Of a stretch of DNA of 62,308 bases, positions 41,205 through 50,558 are shown one piece after another. Numbering within the stretch: the stretch's first letter is position 1; each line of letters opens with the position of its first letter. Both the position numbers and the translations under genes were made by a program. The notes under the pieces are model-generated. The model made no database searches. It saw nothing but the letters and a program-made list of their open reading frames with translations, and was not told the origin of the DNA. Source of the stretch: Bog-793 sp050014835 (GTDB lineage Bacteria > Actinomycetota > Acidimicrobiia > Acidimicrobiales > Bog-793); assembly GCA_050014835.1 (NCBI GenBank), contig JBEKCO010000004.1, forward strand, positions 1-62,308. The letters are read 5' to 3'.

Positions 41205-43259
41205 CTAGGAGGTCGTCACCTTGCGTTTCTCGAGCCTGTCGGCAAGGTGTGCCGGCAGCTCGGCGTAGTGGTCGAACGTCACGCTGAACCGTCCCCGGCC
41301 GCCCGTCAGCGAGCGGAGGTCGGCCGCGTAATGGCCGAGCTCGCTCGCCGGGCAGAGCGCGGCAATCGTCTGCGCCCCGTCGGCGTCGCTCGCGCTCGAC
41401 AACACCCGCCCGCGGCGGCTGTTGAGATCCCCGAGGACGTCACCCTGGTAGCGGGCGGGGCAGTAGACCTCGACCCGGTCGATCGGCTCGAGCACGACGG
41501 GCCCCGCCTGCTCGAAGGCGAGCGCGAAACCGAGCGCCCCCGCCATCTCAAAACTCGCCTCCGACGAGTCGACGGTGTGGAACTTGCCGTCGTCGCAGAT
41601 GACCCGGGTGTCGACGACGGGGTAGCCGAAGATCCCGCCCTGGTTCATCGCCCGGCGCACGCCCTTCTCGACGGCCGGGATGAACTGGCGGGGGATAGCA
41701 CCCCCGACGATCTTGTCGACGAACTCGAAGCCGGAGCCCCGCTCCAGGGGCTCGACCCGGAGGTGCACGACACCGAACTGGCCGTGACCCCCGCTCTGCT
41801 TCTTGTGCCGTCCCTCCGCCTCCGCGGTCTTGCTGATGGCCTCCCGGTACGGGATCCGCAGGTCCTCGGTTTCGAGGTCGACGGAGAACTTGCGGTGGAG
41901 GCGTTCGCAGATGACCTGGAGGTGCGTCTCGCCCATTCCCGACAGCACGGTCTGATGGGTCTCGTCGTCCCGGCGCACCGCGAACGAGGGGTCCTCCTCC
42001 TGGAGGCGATGCAGGCCCGTCATCATCCGGTCCTCGTCGCCGGCGGTGCGCGGCTTCACGGCGATCGAGAAGGCCGGCGGCGTCACCGACCCGAACTCGA
42101 CGGTGACCGGGGACGACTTCGGGGCCAGCGTGTCACCAGTGCGCGTCTCGGCGAGTTTCGGGATCGCGACGATGTCGCCGGCCACGGCCTCCGACACCGG
42201 GGCCGCCTCCTTGCCCCGCATCTGCTCGAGCACGTGCAGACGCTCGTCCGAGCGGGTCCGCGTGTTCACGAGCACGACGTCGGGGCGCAGCGTCCCGGAG
42301 ACGATCTGGAGCAACGAGATCCGGCCGACGAAGGGGTCGACGATCGTCTTGAAGACCCGGGCGAGCGGCTCGGCGGCCGCGTCGTCAGGAACCTCAATCG
42401 ACTGATCGCCCGCCCGGCCGTGCACCCGTCGTTGCGGCGGGATGGCGCAGACGAGGTCGAGCAGCCGGTCGAGACCGACATCCTGTAGAGCCGAGCCACA
42501 CACGACGGGGAACACCGTCCCGGCGACGACGCCGACCGCCAGCGCCCGGGCGAGCTCGGCCGGCGCGGGGATGTCGCCTTCGAGGTAGCGCTCCATCAGA
42601 CCGTCGTCGGCGACGACGATGCCCTCGACGAGGTCGTCCCGCAGGCCGCCGGCGCGGTCGACGAGGTCGGCGGGCACGGGGCCCGTCGCGGGCTTGCCAC
42701 CGGAGTAGCTGATCGCCTCGTCGGCGAGGAGGTCGACGAGGCCGTGGAAGTCCGCCTCCGCCCCCACCGGGAGCTGGAGGGGCGCGATGCCCGCCCCGAA
42801 GGTCTGCCGGAGCCCCTCGAGGGTGCGGGCGTAGTCGGCGCGCTCACGGTCGAGCTTGTTGACGAAGACGATCCGCGGCACGCCGCGGTCCGCGGCAAGC
42901 CGCCACACCGCCTCGGTCTGGACCTCGACCCCCTCGACCGCACTCACGACGACGACCGCCAGATCGGCGACGTCGAGGGCGAGCTCGACCTCGCCGATGA
43001 AGTCGACGAATCCGGGGGTGTCGACCAAGTTCACCTTGTGGTCGTCCCAGGTGATCGGCGCGATCGCCATCGAGACCGAGATGTGCCGCTTCACCTCCTC
43101 GGGTTCGAAATCCGAGACGGTCGTCCCGTCCTCGACGCGGCCCTTGCGTGCGATCACCCCCGTGAGGAGCAACAAGGACTCGGTTAGCGTCGTCTTTCCG
43201 GTTCCACCGTGCCCGATGAGGACGACGTTCCGGATCTGGCCGGGCGACAGGTTGCTCAA
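41205..43259 (-). CDS. Elongation factor G-like GTPase
   Basis: 684 residues. G1 is GHGGTGKTT (16-24), with DTPGF and NKLD motifs, followed by domains II-V: a SELGHYAADLRSLTGGRG-type C-terminus and the GHGQFGVVHLRVEPL segment of domain IV. It differs from housekeeping EF-G: domain IV loop is altered and the length is slightly short, typical of the EF-G-like (FusA2/EF4-related) group in actinobacteria. TTG 43259 has AAGGAGG 8 bases upstream, so I prefer it to ATG 43301. Function is likely in translation or ribosome recycling, not shown here. Confidence 0.86.
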   Translation of the reverse strand: MSNLSPGQIRNVVLIGHGGTGKTTLTESLLLLTGVIARKGRVEDGTTVSDFEPEEVKRHISVSMAIAPITWDDHKVNLVDTPGFVDFIGEVELALDVADLAVVVVSAVEGVEVQTEAVWRLAADRGVPRIVFVNKLDRERADYARTLEGLRQTFGAGIAPLQLPVGAEADFHGLVDLLADEAISYSGGKPATGPVPADLVDRAGGLRDDLVEGIVVADDGLMERYLEGDIPAPAELARALAVGVVAGTVFPVVCGSALQDVGLDRLLDLVCAIPPQRRVHGRAGDQSIEVPDDAAAEPLARVFKTIVDPFVGRISLLQIVSGTLRPDVVLVNTRTRSDERLHVLEQMRGKEAAPVSEAVAGDIVAIPKLAETRTGDTLAPKSSPVTVEFGSVTPPAFSIAVKPRTAGDEDRMMTGLHRLQEEDPSFAVRRDDETHQTVLSGMGETHLQVICERLHRKFSVDLETEDLRIPYREAISKTAEAEGRHKKQSGGHGQFGVVHLRVEPLERGSGFEFVDKIVGGAIPRQFIPAVEKGVRRAMNQGGIFGYPVVDTRVICDDGKFHTVDSSEASFEMAGALGFALAFEQAGPVVLEPIDRVEVYCPARYQGDVLGDLNSRRGRVLSSASDADGAQTIAALCPASELGHYAADLRSLTGGRGRFSVTFDHYAELPAHLADRLEKRKVTTS

Positions 43260-43267
43260 CGACCGAA

Positions 43268-43274
43268 CCTCCTT
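43268..43274 (-). promoter_or_regulatory. Ribosome binding site deciding the TTG start
   Basis: AAGGAGG is a perfect Shine-Dalgarno core 8 bases before TTG 43259 of the EF-G-like gene. It supports a TTG start and shortens the protein by 14 residues relative to the upstream ATG. Confidence 0.75.
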
Positions 43275-43351
43275 GCGCAGCGGTTGGCGGGGTTCCCGCA
43301 TCGTAGGCGGAGGGTCGGGCCACAGCGAGGCCGCGTCGCGGGCAGGGCCGT

Positions 43352-43357
43352 TAGTCT
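43352..43357 (+). promoter_or_regulatory. -10 box of the peroxiredoxin gene
   Basis: TAGTCT is 6 bases before ATG 43364, as expected for a leaderless mRNA starting at the A of ATG. No -35 hexamer of high quality is visible. Confidence 0.6.
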
Positions 43358-43363
43358 CACCTC

Positions 43364-43822
43364 ATGGGTCCCGGTGACGTCGCGCCCGACTTCTCCCTGC
43401 CCGACGAGAACGGGGTCGAGCGCTCGCTCGCCGAGTTCCTCGCCACGGGCCCCGTCGTCCTCTACTTCTACCCCGCGGCGATGACCCCCGGCTGCACCGC
43501 CGAGAGCTGCCACTTCCGCGACCTCTCCGCCGAGTTCACCGCGCTGGGCGCCTCCCGGGTCGGCGTCAGCCACGACGACGCGGCGACCCAGAAGCGCTTC
43601 TCGGTTCGCCACGGATTCGACTTTCCCCTCCTCGCCGACGTCGACGGCACCGTCGCCCGCTGCTACGGGGTCCATCGGTCCGTCCGGGCGCTCCCCACCC
43701 GGCGCTGGACCTTCGTCATCGACCGCGAGGGGCGCATCGCCGAGGTGATCAAGAGCGAGACCCGCATGGCGGCGCACGCCGACCGCGCGCTCGCCGCGCT
43801 CCGGGTGATCGCCGCGGGCTGA
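43364..43822 (+). CDS. Peroxiredoxin (BCP/AhpC-TSA type)
   Basis: 152 residues with the thiol-peroxidase pattern APDFSLPDENG, YFYPAAMTPGCTAESCHFRD and SHDDAATQKRF. Cys44 is the peroxidatic cysteine; Cys49 five residues on is the resolving cysteine of the BCP (PrxQ) group. It reduces hydrogen peroxide or organic peroxides using thioredoxin. It sits divergently next to the EF-G-like gene. In mycothiol-containing bacteria mycoredoxin can also serve such enzymes, which is only inference here. Confidence 0.93.
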   Translation: MGPGDVAPDFSLPDENGVERSLAEFLATGPVVLYFYPAAMTPGCTAESCHFRDLSAEFTALGASRVGVSHDDAATQKRFSVRHGFDFPLLADVDGTVARCYGVHRSVRALPTRRWTFVIDREGRIAEVIKSETRMAAHADRALAALRVIAAG

Positions 43823-43866
43823 CCCGCCCGCGGGGCCGACGGAGGAGCGTCGCGCGGTCGCCTCGG

Positions 43867-43872
43867 TAGCCT
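43867..43872 (+). promoter_or_regulatory. -10 box of the MFS gene
   Basis: TAGCCT lies 6 bases before the GTG start at 43879, again implying a leaderless transcript. Confidence 0.55.
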
Positions 43873-43878
43873 GCCAGC

Positions 43879-45153
43879 GTGCGCGGGCGGCGGCTGCTCA
43901 TCGACACCGGGCCGCTGAGGACGAATCCCCCGTACCGCCGGCTGTGGTCCGGCTACCTCGTCAGCACCTTCGGCAGCGAGATCACGCTCGTCGCGGTGCC
44001 GTTCCAGGTCTACCGGATGACCCACTCGACACTCGACGTCGGGCTCGTCAGCCTGGCCCAGCTCGGCCCGTTGCTCGTCGGCTCCTTCGGCGGCGGGGCG
44101 ATCGCCGACGCTTTCAACCGCCGGCGGCTCCTCGTTGTCACCCAGCTCCTGCTCGCCGCCACGAGCCTCGGCCTCGCGCTGAACGCCCATGCCGCCCGGC
44201 CGGCGCTCTGGGCGGTGTTCGTCGCCAGCGCGGCCGCTGCCGGGATCTCCGGCGTCGACGGGCCGACGCGGACCGCCCTCGTCGCCGACCTCGTCGAGCG
44301 CGACTCACTCACCCAGGCGATGGCGTTGTGGCAGCTCATGTTCAGCCTGAACATCGTCGTCGGCCCGGCGCTCGCCGGTGTGCTCATCGGCCGGTTCGGC
44401 CTGGCGGCCGCCTACTGGGTCGACGTCGCGACCTTCGCCGCCTCGCTCGTCAGCATCCTGCGCCTCTCGTTCCCGGCGACGACCGTCGGGCGCCAGCTCC
44501 TCACCCCGGCCGCCTTCCTCGGGGGTCTGCGGTACCTCGCGCGCCACCAGGTCCTCCAGGCCGTCTATCTCGTCGACCTGAACGCGATGGTCTTCGGGAT
44601 GCCCCGCGCCCTTTTCCCGGCGCTCGCCGTCCTGCGCTTCCACGGCGGCGCCGAGACCGTCGGGCTGCTCTACGCCGCGCCGGGGGCGGGGGCGCTCCTC
44701 GGGGCGGCGTCCGCCGGCTGGGTAACGACGGTCCGCCGTCAGGGGCTCGCCGTGCTGGTCGCCGTGGCGGCCTGGGGACTCGCCATCACCGCCTTCGGAT
44801 TCGCGACGGCCCTCGGCCTCGCCCTCGTGCTCCTCGTCGCCGCCGGCGCGGCCGACGTCATCTCGGCGGTCTTCCGCTCGACGATCCTCCAGCTCGAGGC
44901 CCCCGACGAGCTGCGCGGGCGCCTCCAGGCCGTCCAGACCGCGGTCGTGACGGGGGGACCGCGCCTCGGCGACCTCGAGTCCGGGGCGGTCGCCGCGGCG
45001 ATCGGGGTCGCGAACTCGGTGATCGCCGGCGGCGCCATGTGCCTCGTCGGCGTCGCGGTTCTCGCCCAACGCCTGCCGCATTTCGCATCGTTCGTCGCGC
45101 ACCGGCGGGCTCCGGGTGGAGGCGCACCCGGCGGGAGCGATGTGGAAGGGTAG
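43879..45153 (+). CDS. MFS transporter (EntS/DHA3-like exporter)
   Basis: 424 residues with 10-12 transmembrane segments and the MFS loop motif GGAIADAFNRRRLL after segment two. The middle DLVERDSLTQAMA and the conserved LFPALAVLRFHGG segment fit the DHA3/enterobactin-exporter group, which exports drugs, siderophores or metabolites. GTG 43879 directly follows a -10 box. The next gene (F420:NADP reductase) starts 4 bases after the stop and may be co-transcribed. Confidence 0.87.
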   Translation: MRGRRLLIDTGPLRTNPPYRRLWSGYLVSTFGSEITLVAVPFQVYRMTHSTLDVGLVSLAQLGPLLVGSFGGGAIADAFNRRRLLVVTQLLLAATSLGLALNAHAARPALWAVFVASAAAAGISGVDGPTRTALVADLVERDSLTQAMALWQLMFSLNIVVGPALAGVLIGRFGLAAAYWVDVATFAASLVSILRLSFPATTVGRQLLTPAAFLGGLRYLARHQVLQAVYLVDLNAMVFGMPRALFPALAVLRFHGGAETVGLLYAAPGAGALLGAASAGWVTTVRRQGLAVLVAVAAWGLAITAFGFATALGLALVLLVAAGAADVISAVFRSTILQLEAPDELRGRLQAVQTAVVTGGPRLGDLESGAVAAAIGVANSVIAGGAMCLVGVAVLAQRLPHFASFVAHRRAPGGGAPGGSDVEG

Positions 45154-45157
45154 GGCC

Positions 45158-45835
45158 ATGAAAGTCGGCATCGTCGGAGGGACCGGACCCGCGGGGCGCG
45201 CCCTCGGGGCGCGGTTGGCAGCCGCGGGCTCGACGGTCGTGCTCGGCTCGCGGGATGCGGCCCGAGCCGCGGAGGCGGCTCGGGAGATCACCGCGCGCTG
45301 GCGGGGCCACGCCCTCGAGCTCGCGGGCGCACCGAACGCGGAGGCGGCGACAGCGGACATCGTCGTGCTCGCCACCGTGTGGGACGCCACCGTGGCGACG
45401 GCGGTCCAGCTCGCGCCCCAGCTCACCGGTCGCGTCGTCGTGTCGATGGCGAACGCCATCACCCGGGTCGGTCCCGAGTTCGAGGCGCTCGTGCCGGTGC
45501 GCGGCTCCATCGCCGCGACGGTCCAGGCCGCCGTGCCCGGCGCCCGGGTGACGGCCGCCTTCCAGCACCTCCCGGCGGGGCGCCTCGGCGAGCTCGACCT
45601 CCCGATCGAGGCAGACGTCCTCGTCTGCGCCGACGACGACGAGGCCGGTCTGGCGACGGTCCGCCTCGTCGAGACGGTCCCGGGGCTCCGGGGAGTGCGC
45701 GCCGGGTCGCTCGCGGCCGCAGCCGCCGTCGAGTCGCTCACCGCCGTGCTGGTCAACGTCAACGTCCGCTACCGGACGCACACGACGCTTCGCCTCGCGG
45801 GCCTGCCGCCACGAGAGGGGGGCGCTTCGCGGTGA
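45158..45835 (+). CDS. npdG: F420-dependent NADP reductase
   Basis: 225 residues of the NPD family: KVGIVGGTGPAGRALG at the start binds NADP, and VVVLATVWDATV, GRVVVSMAN, ARVTAAFQHLPA follow. The enzyme exchanges hydride between coenzyme F420 and NADP(H). Its presence supports an F420-using actinobacterium. ATG 45158 is selected by the Rossmann start; the overlapping upstream frame belongs to the MFS gene. Its stop overlaps mshC by 4 bases (GTGA), which ties F420/NADPH and mycothiol metabolism in one unit, perhaps only by chance. Confidence 0.85.
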   Translation: MKVGIVGGTGPAGRALGARLAAAGSTVVLGSRDAARAAEAAREITARWRGHALELAGAPNAEAATADIVVLATVWDATVATAVQLAPQLTGRVVVSMANAITRVGPEFEALVPVRGSIAATVQAAVPGARVTAAFQHLPAGRLGELDLPIEADVLVCADDDEAGLATVRLVETVPGLRGVRAGSLAAAAAVESLTAVLVNVNVRYRTHTTLRLAGLPPREGGASR

Positions 45836-46950
45836 CGATGCAGCTCTACGAGACGGCACGCCGCGAGATCGTGCCGTTCGAGCCGGGCCACGTCGTCACC
45901 ATGTACACCTGCGGGATCACGCCTTACGACGCGGCGCACCTCGGGCACGCCGCGACCTACCTCACCTACGACGTGCTGCAACGGCGGTTGCGCGATCTCG
46001 GCCACGAGACGCGCTGCGTGCGCAACGTGACCGATGTCGATGACGACATCCTGGCCAAGGCGCGCAGCCTCGGCGTGCACTACCTCGACCTCGCCGCCGA
46101 GGAAACCGCCCGTTTCGACTCAGAGATGCGCGCGCTCGGGATCCTGCCGAGTTACTCCGAGCCACGCGCGACGTCGGCGATACCGGACATCCTCGGCTTC
46201 ATCGGGATGGTGCTCGAGTCGGGACACGCCTACCAGGCCGGTGGCGGCGTGTACTTCGACGTGTCGTCGTTCCCCCGCTTCGGCCGTCTGAGCGGTCTCG
46301 ACCGCGCGGCGATGCTCGCGATCGCCGCCGAACGCGGCGGCAACGTCGATGATCCGCTCAAGCGGGATCCCCTCGATTTCGTTCTCTGGCAGCCGTCGCT
46401 CACCGGCGAGCCGGCCTGGGACTCGCTGTGGGGACCAGGACGCCCGGGTTGGCACATCGAGTGCTCGGCGCTCGCGATGCGCGAGCTCGGTCTCACGATC
46501 GACCTCCACGGCGGGGGCACCGATCTCATCTTCCCGCACCACGAGTGCGAGGCCGCCCAGTCGGAAGCGGCGACGGGGGAAACCTTCGTACGCCACTGGA
46601 TGCACGTCGGCATGGTCCGCCTGGGCGGGGAGAAGATGGCGAAATCCCTGGGGAACCTCGTCTTCGTCGGCGAACTCCTGGCCGATCACGAACCCGGCGT
46701 GCTCCGGCTCGCGCTCCTGTCCCACCACTACCGCACCGAGCTCGACTGGGAGAAAGGGCTCCTCGACGAGGCGACCGCGCGCCTCGACGCCTGGCGCCGT
46801 GGCGGCGTGGGTTCGGCCGCGCTCGACGAGGTGCGCGCCCGGCTGGACGACGACCTCGACACCCCGGGCGCGCTGGTCGCGATCGACGACGCGGCGCGGT
46901 CCGGTCACGGCGTCTCAGAGGCCGCCGCGCTCCTCGGCGTCGCGTGGTGA
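45832..46950 (+). CDS. mshC: Cysteine:GlcN-Ins ligase (mycothiol synthesis)
   Basis: MshC ligates cysteine to the amine of 1D-myo-inosityl glucosaminide, in mycothiol synthesis. 372 residues; class I aminoacyl-tRNA-synthetase fold with MYTCGITPYDAAHLGHAATYL (HLGH 36-39), zinc ligands Cys27, Cys211 and His236/237, and KMAKS (268-272). The end ARLDDDLDTPGALVAIDDA followed by ALLGVAW matches MshC, and the anticodon-binding domain of a true cysteinyl-tRNA synthetase is missing. Start GTG 45832 or ATG 45838. It is about 40 residues shorter at the N-terminus than mycobacterial MshC. Confidence 0.85.
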   Translation: MTMQLYETARREIVPFEPGHVVTMYTCGITPYDAAHLGHAATYLTYDVLQRRLRDLGHETRCVRNVTDVDDDILAKARSLGVHYLDLAAEETARFDSEMRALGILPSYSEPRATSAIPDILGFIGMVLESGHAYQAGGGVYFDVSSFPRFGRLSGLDRAAMLAIAAERGGNVDDPLKRDPLDFVLWQPSLTGEPAWDSLWGPGRPGWHIECSALAMRELGLTIDLHGGGTDLIFPHHECEAAQSEAATGETFVRHWMHVGMVRLGGEKMAKSLGNLVFVGELLADHEPGVLRLALLSHHYRTELDWEKGLLDEATARLDAWRRGGVGSAALDEVRARLDDDLDTPGALVAIDDAARSGHGVSEAAALLGVAW

Positions 46951-46979
46951 GCCTCCAAAGTCACCTCGGGTCGACCCAT

Positions 46980-46985
46980 TAGGCT
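46980..46985 (+). promoter_or_regulatory. -10 box of the thrS operon
   Basis: TAGGCT ends immediately before GTG 46986. Transcription would therefore start near 46992, inside that GTG reading frame, which argues that translation begins at GTG 47058 instead, where GAGGG stands 7 bases upstream. Confidence 0.5.
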
Positions 46986-47057
46986 GTGCCGGAACGCGCA
47001 ACGACGTCGCACAGCGCCGCGGCTGGCATTGCATCACCTGGAATCGAGGGTCACCGC

Positions 47058-49064
47058 GTGGGAGCCGAACCGCCGAAGATCACCGTCGCCCTGCCCGATG
47101 GTTCGACTCGGGAGCTGCCGCCCGGCTCGACGGCGGGGGACCTCGCCGCGGCTGTCGGCAAGCGGCTCGCCGCGGACGCCGTCGCCGCCGAGGTCGGCGG
47201 GGTCCTTGTCGATCTCGGCACGGAGCTGCACGACGGCGACCCGGTGCGCATCGTGACCGGGGGAGTCGACGAGGGCCGCACCGTCCTGCGGCACTCGACC
47301 GCGCACGTGATGGCGCAGGCCGTCCTCGCGCTGTACCCGGGGGCGCGCTTCGCGATCGGGCCGGCGATCGAGGACGGCTTCTACTACGACTTCGAACTGC
47401 CCGGGAACAAGCGTTTCTCCGACGAGGACCTGCCGGCGATCGACGACGCGATGCGCGCGATCGTCGCGGAGGACCAACCCTTCGTCCGTGAGGTCCGATC
47501 GATCGAGGACGGGCTCGCGCTCTTCGCCGACCAGCCGTTCAAACGCGAGATCATCGAAGGCGTCGCCGCGCCCCGGGGCGGGCTCGACCCGGAGTTCACG
47601 ACCGAGGCCGCCGCGGGCGCCGCCGTCGTGACGACCTACCGCAACAGCCCGAGCTTCATCGACCTGTGCCGCGGGCCGCACGTTCCGCGCACGGGCCGGC
47701 TCGGCCACTTCAAGCTGACCCGCGTCGCCGGCTCGTACTGGCGGGGGGACGAGAAACGCCAACAGCTCCAGCGGATCTACGGCACCGCCTGGGAGTCGGC
47801 GGCGGCACTCGCCGACCACCTCCACCGTCTCGCCGAAGCCGAACGGCGCGACCACCGCAAGCTCGGGCTCGAGCTCGACCTGTTCCACTTCCCGCCGGAG
47901 ATCGGGAGTGGGCTGCCCGTGTTCCATCCGAAGGGCGCGCTCGTTCGCCAGCTGATGGAGGACTTCGCCCTCGCCATGCACCGAGCCCACGGCTACGAGC
48001 AGGTCTGGACGCCCCACATCGCAAAGTCGACGCTCTTCGAGACCTCGGGGCACCTCGGCTGGTACGCCGCGGGCATGTACCCGCCGATGGAGATGGAGGG
48101 CGCGACCTACTACCCCAAGCCGATGAACTGCCCGATGCACATCCTCATCTACAAGGACCGGGCGCGGTCGTACCGCGAGCTCCCGCTGCGGTTCTTCGAA
48201 TTCGGGACCGTCTACCGCTTCGAGCGCTCCGGGGTGCTCCACGGACTCACCCGGGTGCGCTGCATCACCCAGGACGACGCGCACATCTTCTGCGCGCCCG
48301 ACCAGCTCGCCGAGGAGCTCCGCTCGTTGCTCGAATTCGTCCTCGAGGTGCTCCGAGCCTTCGGGCTCACCGAGTTCGAGGCCGAGCTCTCGACCCGCCC
48401 GGAGAAATTCGTCGGCGAGATCGCCGAGTGGGACCAGGCCACCGACGCCCTCCGCAGCGCCCTCGAGTCTTCCGGCATCCCGTACCGCGTAGCCGAGGGG
48501 GAGGGGGCGTTCTACGCGCCCAAGATCGACGTGCACATTCGGGACGCCATCGGCCGGCGCTGGCAGCTGTCGACGCTGCAGGTCGACTTCCAGCTGCCGA
48601 ACCTGTTCGACCTCGGGTTCGTCGGCGCCGACAACGAGCGGCACCGCCCGCGGATGATCCACCGGGCGCTTTTCGGGTCGGTGGAACGATTCTTCGCCAT
48701 TCTCCTCGAGCACTACGCCGGGGCGCTGCCGACGTGGCTCATGCCCGTCCAGGCCCGCGTCCTGCCGGTGCGCGACGCCAACGCCGGTTACGCCGCGTCG
48801 GTCATCGCCCGGCTGCGCGAGTCCGGCTTCCGGGTCGACACCGACGAGGCCACCGAGCCGCTCGGGGCGCGGGTGCGGCGCGCCAAGCTCGAGAAGCTCC
48901 CCTACGTCCTCGTCGTTGGCGACGAGGACGAGGCCGCCGGCTCGGTCGGCGTGAATGCCCGCGGCACCGACCCGGTCGAGCGAGGGATCGGCTTCGAGGC
49001 GTTCCTGGCCCGCCTCGCCGGCGAGGTCGCCCGACGCGGCCGGCCCGAAGACGGCGCGCCGTGA
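47058..49064 (+). CDS. thrS: Threonyl-tRNA synthetase
   Basis: Charges tRNA-Thr. 668 residues: an N-terminal TGS domain (VALPDGSTRELP), the editing/SAD domain with HSTAHVM and CRGPHV, and the class II core with MNCPMHI, FRFERSGVLHGLTRVR (motif 2), then the anticodon-binding domain. Start GTG 47058 is preferred for the reason given at the -10 box; GTG 46986 adds 24 unconserved residues. Gene order thrS, HIT, pgsA, patA, pimA equals that of mycobacteria. No T-box leader is visible. Confidence 0.96.
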   Translation: MGAEPPKITVALPDGSTRELPPGSTAGDLAAAVGKRLAADAVAAEVGGVLVDLGTELHDGDPVRIVTGGVDEGRTVLRHSTAHVMAQAVLALYPGARFAIGPAIEDGFYYDFELPGNKRFSDEDLPAIDDAMRAIVAEDQPFVREVRSIEDGLALFADQPFKREIIEGVAAPRGGLDPEFTTEAAAGAAVVTTYRNSPSFIDLCRGPHVPRTGRLGHFKLTRVAGSYWRGDEKRQQLQRIYGTAWESAAALADHLHRLAEAERRDHRKLGLELDLFHFPPEIGSGLPVFHPKGALVRQLMEDFALAMHRAHGYEQVWTPHIAKSTLFETSGHLGWYAAGMYPPMEMEGATYYPKPMNCPMHILIYKDRARSYRELPLRFFEFGTVYRFERSGVLHGLTRVRCITQDDAHIFCAPDQLAEELRSLLEFVLEVLRAFGLTEFEAELSTRPEKFVGEIAEWDQATDALRSALESSGIPYRVAEGEGAFYAPKIDVHIRDAIGRRWQLSTLQVDFQLPNLFDLGFVGADNERHRPRMIHRALFGSVERFFAILLEHYAGALPTWLMPVQARVLPVRDANAGYAASVIARLRESGFRVDTDEATEPLGARVRRAKLEKLPYVLVVGDEDEAAGSVGVNARGTDPVERGIGFEAFLARLAGEVARRGRPEDGAP

Positions 49065-49597
49065 CCTTCGACCACCTCTGGGCCGGATGGCGCTCGGCCT
49101 ACGTGACGTCGGTCTCGGGCGCTTTCGGCGAGCCCGAGGACCTCGACGCGCCGCACGAACCGACGACTCCGGAGAACTGCGTGTTCTGCCGGCTCCTCGC
49201 CGCGAAGGCGACCGACGAGCCCTACGTCGTCTACCGCGGGCCGCGCACCGCGGCCATCTTGAACGCCTACCCGTACACGAGCGGCCATCTCCTCGTCCTG
49301 CCGGCACGCCACCTCCACCACCTCGATGAGCTCGACGACGCCGAAGGCGCCGAGTTGTGGGCGACGACGCTCGACGCCACGACGGCGCTGCGGCGCGCCT
49401 ATGAGCCCGACGGCCTCAACCTCGGCGCCAACCTCGGACGCGCCGCGGGGGCGGGACTGCCCGACCACCTGCACCTCCACGTCGTCCCGCGCTGGGTCGG
49501 AGACACGAGCTTCATGACCGCGGTCGCTGCGGTCCGGGTGCTGCCCGAGACGCTCTCCGACAGCTGGAGCCGGATCACCGCGGCATGGCCCCGCTGA
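49061..49597 (+). CDS. HIT-family hydrolase/phosphorylase
   Basis: 178 residues with an NCVFCRL zinc-type start and the histidine triad HLHLHVVPRW. It matches the mycobacterial HIT protein that lies between thrS and pgsA and is described as a diadenosine-polyphosphate phosphorylase. The link to thrS is sensible because synthetases make Ap4A. GTG 49061 overlaps the thrS stop (GTGA). Confidence 0.92.
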   Translation: MTFDHLWAGWRSAYVTSVSGAFGEPEDLDAPHEPTTPENCVFCRLLAAKATDEPYVVYRGPRTAAILNAYPYTSGHLLVLPARHLHHLDELDDAEGAELWATTLDATTALRRAYEPDGLNLGANLGRAAGAGLPDHLHLHVVPRWVGDTSFMTAVAAVRVLPETLSDSWSRITAAWPR

Positions 49598-49678
49598 GGC
49601 ACCGCGGTCCCGAACTGAACTCCATCGGCGGATCCGGACCGTGCTGGTAGCGTTGGGAGCGCCGGGGCAGGAGGGGAA

Positions 49679-50527
49679 TTGATCGACGGCCGGCGAGGCA
49701 AGAAGACCGAGGACGGCACCGTCGCGCCCGCCCCCTGGGGGCACCGTTCGATCGGCCAGCACCTCGTCGACGTGGGCGTCGGAGCCGACGCCGTCACGAC
49801 GATCGGAGTCATCCTCGCCGCGGCGACCGCGGTCCTCATCGCCTGTCACTGGTTCATCGTCTCGGTCGCGCTCATCATCGTCGGCGGGCTGATGGATACC
49901 CTCGACGGCCATGTCGCCAAGGTCGCTGGCACCGCCTCGCCCCGCGGGGCGTTCCTCGACTCGGTTGCGGACCGGGTCGGGGATTCGCTGATCTTCGGCG
50001 GCTTGGCCTGGTACTTCATCCGCGCCCACGACGCCAACGCCGCCCTCGTCCCGCTCGCGATCCTCGCGGTGAGCAACCTCGTCTCCTATCAGCGTGCGAA
50101 GGCCGAGTCGCTGGGGTTCTCCGCCCACGGCGGGATGATGGAACGCGCCGAACGCCTCATCTTCCTCGGCGTCACGTTGTTCATCGCCTTCTTCGCTCCC
50201 GCCGCGCTCGTCCCGCTGCTGCTCGCGCTGCTCGCGCTCACCGGCGTCACCTGCATCGGGCGCTTCGTGCGCGTCTGGGGCCAGGCGACGGCGACGGTGC
50301 CGGTCGACCGCGCGCCCCGGGCGCCACGAGCCGCGGGCGCCGGCAGCTGGCGTTCGGCCCGGCGCGCCGATCAATCCCGGCGGGCTCGCCGAGAGCTCGT
50401 GCCGCTTTCGACCCGCCTGCGGGGCGTGTTCGGCGCGAGCGGCGAGCGCGCGACTCACCGGCGCGAACGCGCCGGCCGGCACCGCAGCGAGCGCGCCTTC
50501 GGTCGCCGGCTCGACCGCGACCGCTGA
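49679..50527 (+). CDS. pgsA: CDP-alcohol phosphatidyltransferase (PI-phosphate synthase type)
   Basis: 282 residues. The CAP motif D73xxDG77xxAK, then G90xxxD94xxxD98, has Lys where Arg is usual. Six transmembrane segments (40-190) follow, and a basic, Arg-rich tail (200-282) that is longer than in mycobacteria. By synteny with patA and pimA it should make phosphatidylinositol phosphate from CDP-diacylglycerol and inositol phosphate. TTG 49679 has GGAGGGG 2-8 bases upstream. A -10 (TAGCGT, about 49648) may provide a promoter for the lipid genes. Confidence 0.88.
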   Translation: MIDGRRGKKTEDGTVAPAPWGHRSIGQHLVDVGVGADAVTTIGVILAAATAVLIACHWFIVSVALIIVGGLMDTLDGHVAKVAGTASPRGAFLDSVADRVGDSLIFGGLAWYFIRAHDANAALVPLAILAVSNLVSYQRAKAESLGFSAHGGMMERAERLIFLGVTLFIAFFAPAALVPLLLALLALTGVTCIGRFVRVWGQATATVPVDRAPRAPRAAGAGSWRSARRADQSRRARRELVPLSTRLRGVFGASGERATHRRERAGRHRSERAFGRRLDRDR

Positions 50528-50558
50528 CAGCCCCGCGGGGCGTCGGGCGCCACCACCC

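Noticed and set aside
45832..46950. Cysteinyl-tRNA synthetase
   Set aside because: The anticodon-binding part is missing and the C-terminus matches MshC; mycothiol ligase fits better.
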